Source of the DNA: Amorphus orientalis
GTDB taxonomy: Bacteria > Pseudomonadota > Alphaproteobacteria > Rhizobiales > Amorphaceae
Direction: 5' to 3'
Assembly: GCF_030814015.1 (NCBI RefSeq)
Contig: NZ_JAUSUL010000001.1
Coordinates: 834,001 to 898,000, forward strand
Length of the DNA: 64,000 nt
Positions 52,719 to 61,881 of the stretch are shown here, in pieces. How positions within the stretch are numbered: the first letter of the stretch is position 1; each line of letters begins with the position of its first letter. A program made the position numbers and the translations under genes. Under the pieces are notes generated by a model that saw only the letters and a program-made list of their open reading frames with translations, made no database searches and was not told the origin of the DNA.

Positions 52719-54056
52719 ATGACCGGGACGTTCGACACACTTTTCCAGGGTGGAACCGTGGTGACGCCGAATGGCCGCGAACAGGCCGACGTCGGGGTGC
52801 GCGACGGGCGGATCGCGGCGATCGGGTCGCTGGGCCAAGCGACGGCCGGCGAAACCGTGGATTGCCGCGGCCTTCACATTCTGCCCGGCGTCATCGACAG
52901 CCAGGTCCATTTCCGCGAACCCGGGCTGGAGCACAAGGAAGATCTGGAGACGGGCGCGCGCGCGGCCGTACTGGGTGGCGTGACCGGCGTGTTCGAGATG
53001 CCCAACACCTCGCCGACCACGACCTCGCCGGCCGCGCTCGACGACAAGCTGCGCCGGGCGAAGGGGCGCATGTCCTGCGAGTATGCGTTCTGGGTCGGGG
53101 CGACGGCGGAGAACGTCGAGACGCTCGCGGACATGGAGAAGCTGCCGGGGTCCGCAGGGGTCAAGATCTTCATGGGATCGTCGACGGGCACGCTTCTCGT
53201 GGAGGACGATGCGACGCTGGACAGGGTGATGCGGGCCATCTCGCGCCGCTGCGCGGTCCATGCGGAGGACGAGCCGCGCCTCAGGGAGCGCAAGGATCTG
53301 CGGGTTCCGGGTGATCCGACGTCGCATCCGGTCTGGCGCGATCCGGAAGCGGCGCTCAAGGCCACGCGGCGGCTGGTCGGCGCGGCCCGCAAGGCCGGCC
53401 GGCGAGTGCACGTGCTGCACATCTCCACCGGCGAGGAGATGGATTTCCTGGAAAGCCAGAAGGACGTGGCGACCGTCGAGGTGACGCCCAACCATCTGAC
53501 GCTGGCCGTGGACGAGGACACCGATCTCGGCACCCTGATGCAGATGAACCCGCCGGTCCGCGACGCCGCCCACCGGGAGCGCATCTGGCGCGCCATCCGC
53601 GACGGTGTCGTCGACGTGCTCGGCTCCGACCATGCGCCGCACACGCGCGAGGAGAAGGCCAAGCCCTATCCGGAGTCGCCTTCGGGCATGCCGGGCGTGC
53701 AGACCCTGGTGCCGGTGATGCTGGACCATGTCGCAAAGGGCCGGCTGTCCCTGGAGCGGTTCGTCGACCTGACCAGCGCGGGACCCCAGCGGATCTTCGG
53801 GATCGCCAACAAGGGCCGGATCGCGCTCGGCTATGACGCAGACTTCACCGTCGTCGATCTGAATCGGACGGAAACCATCACCAACGACTGGATCGCCACC
53901 AAGGCCGGCTGGACGCCCTATCACGGCCGCAGCGTCACCGGCTGGCCGGTCGGCACCATCGTGCGGGGCATCAAGGTGATGTGGGAAGGAGAGCTGGTGA
54001 ACCCGGGCGAGGGCGCGCCGATCACCTTCCTTGAAGCGCTCCCGTCCGGAGCGTGA
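52719..54056 (+). CDS. pyrC: Dihydroorotase (amidohydrolase family)
   Basis: A 445-residue amidohydrolase of the class I dihydroorotase group. VKIFMGSSTG carries the Lys that is carboxylated, CAVHAED and VHVLHIST hold metal His residues, and GSDHAPHT holds the catalytic Asp. The first metal motif reads DSQVHFREPG, with Gln where most members have His (HxH). It closes dihydroorotate from carbamoyl aspartate in pyrimidine synthesis. The stop overlaps the next gene's GTG by four bases. A hydantoinase or allantoinase role is less likely. Confidence 0.85.
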   Translation: MTGTFDTLFQGGTVVTPNGREQADVGVRDGRIAAIGSLGQATAGETVDCRGLHILPGVIDSQVHFREPGLEHKEDLETGARAAVLGGVTGVFEMPNTSPTTTSPAALDDKLRRAKGRMSCEYAFWVGATAENVETLADMEKLPGSAGVKIFMGSSTGTLLVEDDATLDRVMRAISRRCAVHAEDEPRLRERKDLRVPGDPTSHPVWRDPEAALKATRRLVGAARKAGRRVHVLHISTGEEMDFLESQKDVATVEVTPNHLTLAVDEDTDLGTLMQMNPPVRDAAHRERIWRAIRDGVVDVLGSDHAPHTREEKAKPYPESPSGMPGVQTLVPVMLDHVAKGRLSLERFVDLTSAGPQRIFGIANKGRIALGYDADFTVVDLNRTETITNDWIATKAGWTPYHGRSVTGWPVGTIVRGIKVMWEGELVNPGEGAPITFLEALPSGA

Positions 54057-55009
54057 GCGGGCACGGATCGGCTTCGCGTCCCGGTCACAGGGCGGCCGGC
54101 GACGATAATCTGACCCTCGCCGTCCTGACCATCGTGGGGACGGTGGCGGCGCTGTCGTTCGGCGATGCCGTCATCAAGCTGATCAGCGCGGATTTCCTGC
54201 TCTGGCAGATCTTCGTGCTGCGCTCTCTCCTGGCGATTCCGGTGCTGGGGGCGATCGGGCTTATGCGTCGCGGAACGGGGCTCGGGGCGCTCAGAATCCG
54301 GCGGCCCCTATGGACCGGCCTGCGCAGCCTCCTGCTCGTTGCGATGTGGGTGGTCTACTATGCCTCGCTGCCGCATCTGAAGCTGTCGATCGCCGCGTCG
54401 GCCTACTACACGCTGCCGATCTTCATCGTTCTTTTCTCGGCAGTGCTGATGAAGGAGCGGATCTCGGCGATCGGCTGGATCGCGGTCGGCCTCGGCTTCG
54501 CGGGCGTGGTGCTGATCCTCGACCCGAACGCCGACGACTTCAACGCCTTCGTTCTGCTGCCGCTGGTCTCGGCGGTGTTTTACGCGCTCGCCATGATCCT
54601 GACCCGGACCAGGTGTCGGGACGAGCATCCGCTCGCCCTGTCGCTGGCGCTGAATCTCGCGTTCGTCGCCGCGGGCGTCCTCGGCAGTGCCCTGGTGGGC
54701 CTCGACGGCAGCGGCGGCTCCGGCTACCTGGTCGGTGCGTGGACCCCGATGGGAGCGTCCCAGTGGGCCGCGATGATCGTCCTTGCGGCGACTGTCGTCG
54801 TGGCGAGCGTGGGGACGGCAGTTGCCTATCAGGTGGGCAGGCCGTCGGTGGTCGCCTCGTTCGACTTCGCCTATGTGGGCTTCGCCGTGATCTGGGGGGT
54901 GCTGATCTTCGGCGAAGTGCCGGAGCCTCAGGCGGCCGTCGGAATCGTCCTGGTCGTGGCGGCGGGGCTGCTGGCCGTGCGCAGGCGGACCCAGGCCGGC
55001 CGGGATTAA
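54053..55009 (+). CDS. DMT-superfamily (EamA) transporter
   Basis: A 318-residue membrane protein with ten hydrophobic helices and two EamA repeats. The first helix pattern LSFGDAVIKLIS and the repeat FGEVPEPQAAVGIVLVVAAGLLAVRRR are typical. It starts at a GTG that overlaps the pyrC stop. The exported substrate is unknown. Its end overlaps the convergent secreted-protein gene by four bases. Confidence 0.88.
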   Translation: MSGHGSASRPGHRAAGDDNLTLAVLTIVGTVAALSFGDAVIKLISADFLLWQIFVLRSLLAIPVLGAIGLMRRGTGLGALRIRRPLWTGLRSLLLVAMWVVYYASLPHLKLSIAASAYYTLPIFIVLFSAVLMKERISAIGWIAVGLGFAGVVLILDPNADDFNAFVLLPLVSAVFYALAMILTRTRCRDEHPLALSLALNLAFVAAGVLGSALVGLDGSGGSGYLVGAWTPMGASQWAAMIVLAATVVVASVGTAVAYQVGRPSVVASFDFAYVGFAVIWGVLIFGEVPEPQAAVGIVLVVAAGLLAVRRRTQAGRD

Positions 55010-55752
55010 TGACCGGCCACGAAATAGTGCAGCGTGCCATCGGGCCCGATGCCGACCCTGTAGAAGATGTAGCCGCCGTGGCGCCGCATCTCCTCCACGT
55101 CGTAGGCCGTCAGGATCCGGTAGAGTTCGACTTCCTGGCGCGGATCGAGGCCTTCGAGAGGCCAGCGGGCGAAATAGGGCCAGACATACATTTCCTGGGG
55201 CGTGCCCTGGTCGACATGCACCCAGCCCGCCTCCAGGATCTCCAGGAGCAGCGCAAGAACCTCGCGGCCTTCCGGATCGCCCGACATGGACCGCAGATAG
55301 TCGATCGGATCGTCTGCGCCCTCGAAGGACACGGTCGGCGGCATCTCGTTCTGCTGGAAGACCGGACGCAGCTCTTCGATCCGGCCGCTGCGCGCCGCCT
55401 CCATCAGCGCGGTCCGCATCCGCGCGACCTGAGGCGGCAGGTCCGCGTCGCCATATTGGACCGGGGGCGGTGCGCTCTGCGGCGTGGTGTCGCCCTCCGC
55501 GGCAGGGACGTCGGTATCGGTCTCTTCGTCGGCCGGCTGGTCCGGCGTTTGCTTGCCTGGAGCGACCGGGCGCAGCGGATCCGTCGTGCCCGGCTCGTTT
55601 TCGGGTTCCCGAATCGGGGCAGCGGCCATGCGCATCTCAAGGGAACCATGGCCGCGAAGAGAGGTTGCGTTGAGGGATGTGTCCGCGGGCGCCGCCGCCG
55701 ACATCGTCAGGCCGAGAAGGAGAGCACCGCCGACGAGTGCCGATCGTTTCAT
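55006..55752 (-). CDS. Secreted or periplasmic protein of unknown function
   Basis: A 248-residue protein. A signal peptide (MKRSALVGGALLLGLTMSAAAPA) precedes an acidic, Pro-rich linker (about 25-100), and residues 105-248 form a compact domain ending in YIFYRVGIGPDGTLHYFVAGH. Tyr/Trp-rich segments (MYVWPYFARWPLEGLDP) recur in an alphaproteobacterial family of unknown function. The frame is open further upstream, but the ATG at 55752 gives the best signal peptide. Confidence 0.7.
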   Translation of the reverse strand: MKRSALVGGALLLGLTMSAAAPADTSLNATSLRGHGSLEMRMAAAPIREPENEPGTTDPLRPVAPGKQTPDQPADEETDTDVPAAEGDTTPQSAPPPVQYGDADLPPQVARMRTALMEAARSGRIEELRPVFQQNEMPPTVSFEGADDPIDYLRSMSGDPEGREVLALLLEILEAGWVHVDQGTPQEMYVWPYFARWPLEGLDPRQEVELYRILTAYDVEEMRRHGGYIFYRVGIGPDGTLHYFVAGH

Positions 55753-56016
55753 GCGAGGGTGGAGCACCAACTGTGCCCTCCGTTTGACCGAGGTCCGATG
55801 ACCGAATGGGGAGCCTGTGGTGTGGGCCCGAGATCCAAGGCCCCTTCGCAAGCGTCCGTTCCCGTCCTAGTCTAGCAGGCCGATGCCCCTCCCTTCCATG
55901 TGCGTCCGACACACCGTTCCGACCGGCTGGTTCGCTCCCGAAGTGATCATGGTTTCAGTGTTCCCCTGTCTGCTGACCGGCGCTGGCCCGGTCGTTCAGC
56001 CGCGCGGGTCCTTCTC

Positions 56017-56661
56017 GTGAGCGAGATCGGCATGGTCCTGCTCGGTCTGGCGATCGGCTTCATCGCGGCCGCGCCTGTCGGGCCGGTCAACGTGATGATC
56101 ATGCAGCGCTCGTTCAAGCGCGGCTTTCTCGCGGGCGTGATCACCGGGATCGGGTCGGTTCTCGCCGATGCGGTGTTTGCCTCCGCGGCAGCCTTCGGCA
56201 TGACGGCGGTCGGCGATTTCTTCGAGCTTCATGCCCGCACAATCCAGATCGTGGGCGGGATCATCCTGATCCTGTTCGGCCTGCGGCTGGTGCTGAGCCA
56301 TCCCCATTTCAACGTCAGCATCGGCGAACGCTCCCAGGGCGTTTTCTCGGGAATGGCGGCCGCCTTCGCGCTGACCATCACCAATCCCGGGGCGCTGCTC
56401 GGCTTCCTCGCGCTGATCGGCTCCCTCGGCGACTGGGCGCCGGAGCACGGAGACTGGGTCGGCGCATCGGAACTGGTGCTCGGCGTGATTGCCGGCGGGT
56501 TCCTCTGGTGGGTGATGATCTCGGCGATCGTCGCGCGCCTCAGGGTGCACCTGGACGATCACTGGCTTGAGCGGGTCAACTGGGTCGCGGGAAGCCTGCT
56601 GATGGGCTTCGGCGTCGTTATTCTCGTGCGGCTCGGGCTGATCGTGACCGGGCTGATCTGA
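56017..56661 (+). CDS. LysE-family amino-acid exporter
   Basis: A 214-residue membrane protein with six hydrophobic helices. AIGFIAAAPVGPVNVMIMQRSFKRGFLAGVITGIGSVLADAVF is the LysE/RhtB N-terminal signature. It probably exports an amino acid or related solute. The GTG at 56017 is taken; ATG 56032 is five codons later and nearly as likely. Confidence 0.85.
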   Translation: MSEIGMVLLGLAIGFIAAAPVGPVNVMIMQRSFKRGFLAGVITGIGSVLADAVFASAAAFGMTAVGDFFELHARTIQIVGGIILILFGLRLVLSHPHFNVSIGERSQGVFSGMAAAFALTITNPGALLGFLALIGSLGDWAPEHGDWVGASELVLGVIAGGFLWWVMISAIVARLRVHLDDHWLERVNWVAGSLLMGFGVVILVRLGLIVTGLI

Positions 56662-56708
56662 GCCGGACGGCGGGACGGCACCTGGCTGCCGCTGCCCAGT
56701 GCTCCGGT

Positions 56709-57158
56709 TCAGCCGAGAAGGGTGCGGCTTTTTTCCACAAGTTCCGCAAGCCGGTCGGTGGTGGGGAGGTCGCTCAGCCGGGCCGGATCGATCCACATGG
56801 CGCGGCGCGCGTCGTCTCCGGCGGCGAGCGTGCCGGACACGAAGCGTCCGGCGAAGACCGCCAGCACGAAATGAACCTGTAGGACGCCGGCTTCGTCGTG
56901 GCGAAGAACATCGAGCACGTCGACGAGCCCGGATATTTCCGCCGTGACGGCGGTTTCCTCATGAAGCTCGCGAAGGGCCGCCGCGCGGGTGGTCTCCCCC
57001 GGCTCGACGCTGCCGCCGGGCAGGCTCCAGATACCGTCGAACGGTGGCTTCGCGCGCTCCACGACGAGGACCTGGGGTCCGTTCCAGCAGGCGATGCTGA
57101 CGCCGACGCGCGGCAGGGGCTGATTCAAGTCGGTGACCTCGGGGAGATTTTGGGGCAT
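56709..57158 (-). CDS. Nudix hydrolase
   Basis: A 149-residue protein with a Nudix box GGSVEPGETTRAAALRELHEETA at about 46-68 that keeps the metal-binding RELHEE core; the box's last Gly is Ala. It hydrolyses a nucleoside diphosphate-linked compound, possibly an ADP-ribose or damaged nucleotide. It is divergent from the SRAP gene. Confidence 0.87.
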   Translation of the reverse strand: MPQNLPEVTDLNQPLPRVGVSIACWNGPQVLVVERAKPPFDGIWSLPGGSVEPGETTRAAALRELHEETAVTAEISGLVDVLDVLRHDEAGVLQVHFVLAVFAGRFVSGTLAAGDDARRAMWIDPARLSDLPTTDRLAELVEKSRTLLG

Positions 57159-57323
57159 GTCGCGGGTGGCAGGGTAGAGGCGTTCCGTCGGTCACGGAAC
57201 CGGCCAGACGGTCGCCCGGGGACCAGGTTCCACAGTCCGCCCCGCCGCGTCGTCGGGGAGGTGGAATTGCGGAGGACGATGGTCGCGCCATAGGGTCGGA
57301 CGTCGTCAACACGGAGCGCGGAC

Positions 57324-58073
57324 ATGTGCGGTCGATACACTCTGGTTGCACCGCCGGAAGCGGTTCAGGAGCTGTTCGGGGCCGAGGCGGCGCACGCGGC
57401 GCCGCCGCGTTACAACATCGCGCCCTCGCAACCGATCCTGATCCTCACGGAAGACGAGCCGGGCCGGCGTCGGCTGGTGCTGGCGCGCTGGGGCCTCATT
57501 CCCGGCTGGACCAAGGATCCCTCGACGATGTCGCTCCTGATCAACGCGCGTGGAGAGACTGCGGCCGAAAAACCGTCCTTTCGCGCGGCGATGCGGCACC
57601 GGCGCTGCCTGATCCCGGCCACCGGCTTCTATGAATGGCAGAAGCGCAAGGGGACGCGGGCGCAGCCCTATTTCATCCGCCCGAAAGGCGGGGGGATCGT
57701 GGCGTTCGCCGGGCTGTGGGAGGACTGGAGCGATCCGCAGGGCGGCGTCATCGACACCGCGGCCATCGTCACGACCGCCGCGAGCCCGTCGCTCAAGCCG
57801 ATCCACGACCGCATGCCTGCGGTGATCCGGCCGGATGATTTCGCGATGTGGCTCGACACGCGCACGATCAACGCGAAGACGGCCGCCTCGCTGATCGGAC
57901 CGGCCCCCGACGATGCGTTCGAGGCCGTCCCCGTCAGCACGGCGGTGAACGCCGTGACGAATGACGGTCCGTTCGTTCAGTCCCCGATCGAACCGGAGAG
58001 CCCGGCCGCGGCCGAGGCGCCCGAGGAGACGGAAAAGAAGCCGGCTGCCGGACAGATCGATCTCTTCGACTGA
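57324..58073 (+). CDS. yedK: SRAP/HMCES-family abasic-site protein (YedK-like)
   Basis: A 249-residue protein starting MCGRYTLV. Cys2, exposed after Met removal, forms a thiazolidine with abasic sites in single-stranded DNA. ARWGLIPGW, NARGETAAEKPSFRAA, RRCLIPATGFYEW and the HDRMPAVI segment with catalytic His complete the family. A Pro/Glu-rich tail of about 25 residues follows. Confidence 0.93.
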   Translation: MCGRYTLVAPPEAVQELFGAEAAHAAPPRYNIAPSQPILILTEDEPGRRRLVLARWGLIPGWTKDPSTMSLLINARGETAAEKPSFRAAMRHRRCLIPATGFYEWQKRKGTRAQPYFIRPKGGGIVAFAGLWEDWSDPQGGVIDTAAIVTTAASPSLKPIHDRMPAVIRPDDFAMWLDTRTINAKTAASLIGPAPDDAFEAVPVSTAVNAVTNDGPFVQSPIEPESPAAAEAPEETEKKPAAGQIDLFD

Positions 58074-58102
58074 GCGGGTCAACGAGCGGGACGGAGCGCG
58101 CC

Positions 58103-58726
58103 TCAGGTCAGGGCGATTGCCGTCACATGGGTCTGGAAGGCGGGCCGTTCGGCAATGGCCGCGTACCAGCGCTCGACGTTCGGCAGGGGCGGCCGGTCCG
58201 CCACCAGCTCCAGGAAACGCCGAATGTGAACGGCGGGCGGAATGTCCCCGACGGAAAAGGCGTCGCCCGCCACGAACGCGCTCTCGGCAAGGCGGTCGTC
58301 CAGGACGCGCAGCGCTGCGGTCGCCTTCTCGATCCCGGCGGCGATCGCCTGCTCGTTTCGGTCTTCCGGTTTGGTGCGGACAAGGCCCCAGAACACCGGA
58401 AACATCGCCGGCGACAGGACGCTGAGCTCCCAGTCCATCCACTGGTCTGCGACCGCCCGCGCCCGAAGATCCGGCGGGTGAATACCCGCCCCGTGCCGTT
58501 CGGCCAGATAGCGCACGATGGCGTTCGATTCCCACATGACGAAGCCGTCGTCTTCCTCAAGCGTCGGAATCAGGCCGTTGGGATTGAGCGCAAGGTAGGC
58601 CGCTTCGCGGTTGCCGCCGAACGGACCGCCAATATCGATGCGCTCGACGCGCAGTCCGATCTCCCCGGCAGCCCACATCGCCTTCTGGACGTTCGCCGAC
58701 GTGTTCCGCCCCCAGATTCTCGCCAT
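58103..58726 (-). CDS. Glutathione S-transferase family protein
   Basis: A 207-residue GST. The thioredoxin-like N-terminal domain shows NPNGLIPTLEEDDGFVMWESNAIVRYLAERHG, where the ExS motif binds the glutathione backbone. The helical C-terminal domain follows. The N-terminus (ARIWGRNTSANVQK) gives Ser/Asn as likely catalytic residue. It follows the FAD oxidase gene by 25 bases. Confidence 0.9.
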   Translation of the reverse strand: MARIWGRNTSANVQKAMWAAGEIGLRVERIDIGGPFGGNREAAYLALNPNGLIPTLEEDDGFVMWESNAIVRYLAERHGAGIHPPDLRARAVADQWMDWELSVLSPAMFPVFWGLVRTKPEDRNEQAIAAGIEKATAALRVLDDRLAESAFVAGDAFSVGDIPPAVHIRRFLELVADRPPLPNVERWYAAIAERPAFQTHVTAIALT

Positions 58727-58751
58727 TCAGTTCGCCCCCAAAATTCACAGA

Positions 58752-60179
58752 CTAGAGAACGCGTCCCGGATTCATGATGCCGTTCGGATCGAAGGACCGC
58801 TTCACCCGGCGCATAAGGTCCAGCTCGAGGGGGTCGCGTACGGTGTCCATCAGGTGCCGCTTCAGCCGGCCGATGCCGTGCTCGGCCGAAATGGATCCGT
58901 CATGGGCCCGGACGATCTCGTGGACCACCGCGCTCATGTCGTCCCAACGGGCCAGGTACTCTTCCTTGTCGGCACCTTCCGGCTGGCTGATGTTGTAGTG
59001 GAGGTTGCCGTCGCCGAGATGGCCGAAGGGAACCGGACGGCAGCCCGGAATGAGCTTCTCCACCGCGGCGTTGGCTTCGTCGAGGAAGGCCGGTATGGCG
59101 GCAATGGGCACGGCGATGTCGTGCTTGATGGAGCCGCCCTCGTGCAGCTGCACCTCCGACAACATGTGCCGCAGGTGCCAGAAGTCGGCGGCCTGATCGA
59201 GGCTTTCCGCAACCGCCGCGTCGCTGATCAGGCCGGCCTCGAAGGCCTCGCCCAGCGTCTCCTCGATGAGACCGCGGGCCTCGTCGCGACCGTGGCCCGA
59301 CGCGATTTCCACAAGCACGTACCAGGGGTGAGGCTCGGCCATGGGGTCGCGGGCGCCGTCGACATGGGTGAGCACGAACTCCAGTCCGCGCCGCGCCATC
59401 AGCTCGAAGGCGACAACCGAGTTGCCAGCCGCCTTCTTGACCCGGTCGAACAGGGCAACGGCGTCCTCGGGACGGGCCAGGCCGACGATGGCGACCTCGC
59501 GGGCGGCCGGCTTGGGAAACAGTTTCAGCACCGCCGCGGTGACGATGCCCAGGGTGCCCTCCGCCCCGATGAACAGGTGTTTCAGGTCGTAGCCCGTGTT
59601 GTCTTTGCGCAGGCGCCTGAGCCCGTTCCAGATCTCGCCTGTGGGCAGCACGACCTCCAGGCCGAGGACGAGGTCACGGGTGTTGCCGTAGGCAAGGACC
59701 CCTGTGCCGCCGGCATTGGTGGAGATGTTGCCGCCGATCTCGCAGGAGCCTTCGGCGGCGAGCGACAGCGGAAACAGCCGGTCCACCTCGTCGGCGGCCT
59801 GCTGGACACGTTCCAGGATCACGCCGGCTTCCACGGTCATGGTGAACCCTTGCGGATCGACCGCGCGGATCGCGTCGAGCCGCGACACCGAGACCACGAT
59901 CTCGCTTCCGCTCTCGTCCGGCACCTGGGCGCCGACCAACCCCGTGTTGCCGCTCTGGGGAACGACAGAGGTGCCTGATTCGCTCGCCAGCTTCAGAATC
60001 TCGGCCACTTCGGCAACACTGCCCGGCCTCAGGACGATCGGCGTCCGGCCGTGATAAAGCCGTCGCCATTCCGTCAGGAAGGGGGCCTGGGTATCCGGGT
60101 CGGTGAGCGCGTAGCGATCTCCGACGATGGCGGCAAACCGGCCGATCAGCTCCGGAGAAGGCGGTTTTCTGCTTGTCAT
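58752..60179 (-). CDS. FAD-linked D-2-hydroxyacid dehydrogenase (GlcD/D2HGDH family)
   Basis: A 475-residue flavoprotein. The N-terminal PCMH FAD domain contains VVPQSGNTGLVGAQVPDESGSEIVVSVSRLDAI and GNISTNAGGTGVLAYGNTRDLVLGLEVVLPTG; the C-terminal domain ends with the metal site motif HGIGRLKRHLM. Relatives oxidise D-2-hydroxyglutarate, D-lactate or glycolate; the exact acid is not clear. I took the ATG at 60179, which gives the family length. Confidence 0.9.
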   Translation of the reverse strand: MTSRKPPSPELIGRFAAIVGDRYALTDPDTQAPFLTEWRRLYHGRTPIVLRPGSVAEVAEILKLASESGTSVVPQSGNTGLVGAQVPDESGSEIVVSVSRLDAIRAVDPQGFTMTVEAGVILERVQQAADEVDRLFPLSLAAEGSCEIGGNISTNAGGTGVLAYGNTRDLVLGLEVVLPTGEIWNGLRRLRKDNTGYDLKHLFIGAEGTLGIVTAAVLKLFPKPAAREVAIVGLARPEDAVALFDRVKKAAGNSVVAFELMARRGLEFVLTHVDGARDPMAEPHPWYVLVEIASGHGRDEARGLIEETLGEAFEAGLISDAAVAESLDQAADFWHLRHMLSEVQLHEGGSIKHDIAVPIAAIPAFLDEANAAVEKLIPGCRPVPFGHLGDGNLHYNISQPEGADKEEYLARWDDMSAVVHEIVRAHDGSISAEHGIGRLKRHLMDTVRDPLELDLMRRVKRSFDPNGIMNPGRVL

Positions 60180-60341
60180 GGCCCGGACTTTTGCACGGTG
60201 GTCCACCGGCGTCGAGGCGGATAAGAGGTTGGATAGGCCGGGCGGAAGATCCTCTGGCCGCTTGAAGCCCTCAAGGCCGTGTGCCATATCGGTGCGACTT
60301 GGGCGACAGGCCTCTCAAACAAGCGGAAATCAAAGGATCTC

Positions 60342-61160
60342 ATGTCAGATACGCGCGGCATCATGGCAGGCAAACGGGGCCTGATTTTGGGTGTCGCGAA
60401 CAATCGGTCGATGGCTTGGGGCATTGCCAAGGCGGTGCGCGACCACGGCGGAGAGATCGCGCTCACATACCAGGGAGACGCCCTGCGCAAGCGGGTCGAA
60501 CCGCTCGCCGAGGAACTCGGCGCCTTCGTCGCGGGCCATTGCGATGTGACCGAGCCGGAATCGATCGACGCGGTTTTCGAGAACGTACGCCAAGCCTGGG
60601 GCGGTATCGATTTCGTCGTTCATGCCATCGCGTTTTCCGATCGAGACCAGCTGACCGGGCGTTATCTGGACACCCGACCGGACAATTTCGCGCGGACCCT
60701 TCAGATCTCCTGCTACTCGCTCACGGCCGTCGCCCAGCGCGCCGAGCCGCTCATGAACGAGGGCGGATCGATCCTCACGCTGACCTATTACGGCGCCGAG
60801 AAGGTGATGCCGCACTACAACGTGATGGGCGTCGCAAAGGCCGCGCTGGAGGCGAGCGTGCGCTATCTGGCGGTGGACATGGGCCCGAAGAAGGTGCGCG
60901 TGAACGCCCTGTCGGCCGGGCCGATCCGCACCCTGGCCGCGTCCGGCATCGGCGATCTTCGCTATATCCTCAAGTGGAACGAGCTGAACGCCCCGCTGCG
61001 GAAGACCGTAACCATCGAAGAGGTCGGCGACGCCGCGCTCTATCTGCTGTCGCCGCTGTCGCGCAGCGTCACCGGCGAGGTTCATCACGTCGACGCGGGC
61101 TATCACGTGGTCGGCATGAAGGCCGTCGACGCGCCGGATATCTCCACGGTCAAGGACTGA
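60342..61160 (+). CDS. fabI: Enoyl-[acyl-carrier-protein] reductase FabI
   Basis: A 272-residue FabI. GVANNRSMAWGIAKAV binds NADH, and the extended active-site pattern ends in YYGAEKVMPHYNVMGVAKAALEAS with the catalytic Tyr and Lys. It carries out the last reduction of fatty-acid elongation and is the target of triclosan. The ATG at 60342 follows AAAGGA. Confidence 0.94.
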   Translation: MSDTRGIMAGKRGLILGVANNRSMAWGIAKAVRDHGGEIALTYQGDALRKRVEPLAEELGAFVAGHCDVTEPESIDAVFENVRQAWGGIDFVVHAIAFSDRDQLTGRYLDTRPDNFARTLQISCYSLTAVAQRAEPLMNEGGSILTLTYYGAEKVMPHYNVMGVAKAALEASVRYLAVDMGPKKVRVNALSAGPIRTLAASGIGDLRYILKWNELNAPLRKTVTIEEVGDAALYLLSPLSRSVTGEVHHVDAGYHVVGMKAVDAPDISTVKD

Positions 61161-61166
61161 GCGCCC

Positions 61167-61787
61167 GTGTCCGCGCCTGACACGGGCCTCGCCGACGGAC
61201 GGATCCTCATTCACATTCGCCACGGCGAGACCGACTGGAACGCGGAAGCGCGCCTCCAGGGCGAAAGTGACGTTCCGATCAATGCCCGCGGGCGCGACCA
61301 GGCGCGCCGCAACGGCGCGCGTCTGGCCGAGGTGCTGCCGCTTCTGGAGCGGACGGCGGACGGCCTGGACTGGCTGGCCTCGCCGCTGTCGCGGGCCCGG
61401 GAGACGATGGAGATCGTCCGGTCCGAAATGGGGCTCGATCCGGCCGGATACCGCACCGAAGACAGCGTGCGCGAGCTTGCGTTCGGCAAGTGGCGCGGCC
61501 ACACGATCAAGGAACTGAAGGCCGTGGACCCCGAGGCGGTCCGTGCCCGGCGCAACGACAAGTGGGGCTTCGTGCCCCCCGGCGGCGAGAGCTATGCGGA
61601 TCTGACCGTCCGTGTCGGCGCCTGGCTGTCGGGCCTCGAGCGCGACAGCGTCGTCGTCGCTCACGGTGGCGTCTACCGGGTGCTGCATCATCTGATCGTG
61701 GGGACGCCGCCGGCAGAGGCGCCGGGGCTCCATGCGCCCCAGGACCGCATCGCCGTGTTCCGGGCGGGGGCCGTCGACCTGTTCTGA
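61167..61787 (+). CDS. Histidine phosphatase family protein (phosphoglycerate-mutase-like)
   Basis: A 206-residue protein. The active-site motif IRHGETDWNAEARLQG (about 17-32) holds the phosphorylated His, and VVAHGGVYRVL near the C-terminus holds the second His. It starts at a GTG six bases after fabI. The substrate may be a sugar phosphate or similar; this position between fabI and aroC is familiar in related genomes. Confidence 0.87.
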   Translation: MSAPDTGLADGRILIHIRHGETDWNAEARLQGESDVPINARGRDQARRNGARLAEVLPLLERTADGLDWLASPLSRARETMEIVRSEMGLDPAGYRTEDSVRELAFGKWRGHTIKELKAVDPEAVRARRNDKWGFVPPGGESYADLTVRVGAWLSGLERDSVVVAHGGVYRVLHHLIVGTPPAEAPGLHAPQDRIAVFRAGAVDLF

Positions 61788-61881
61788 TCACCCGTGCCGC
61801 AGGCCTGCCATGCGGCTTGCGGTTTGACCGCCGGGCCGCAGCTATCTAGATGAAAGCCGCACACACCGCACAGTCGGATCC

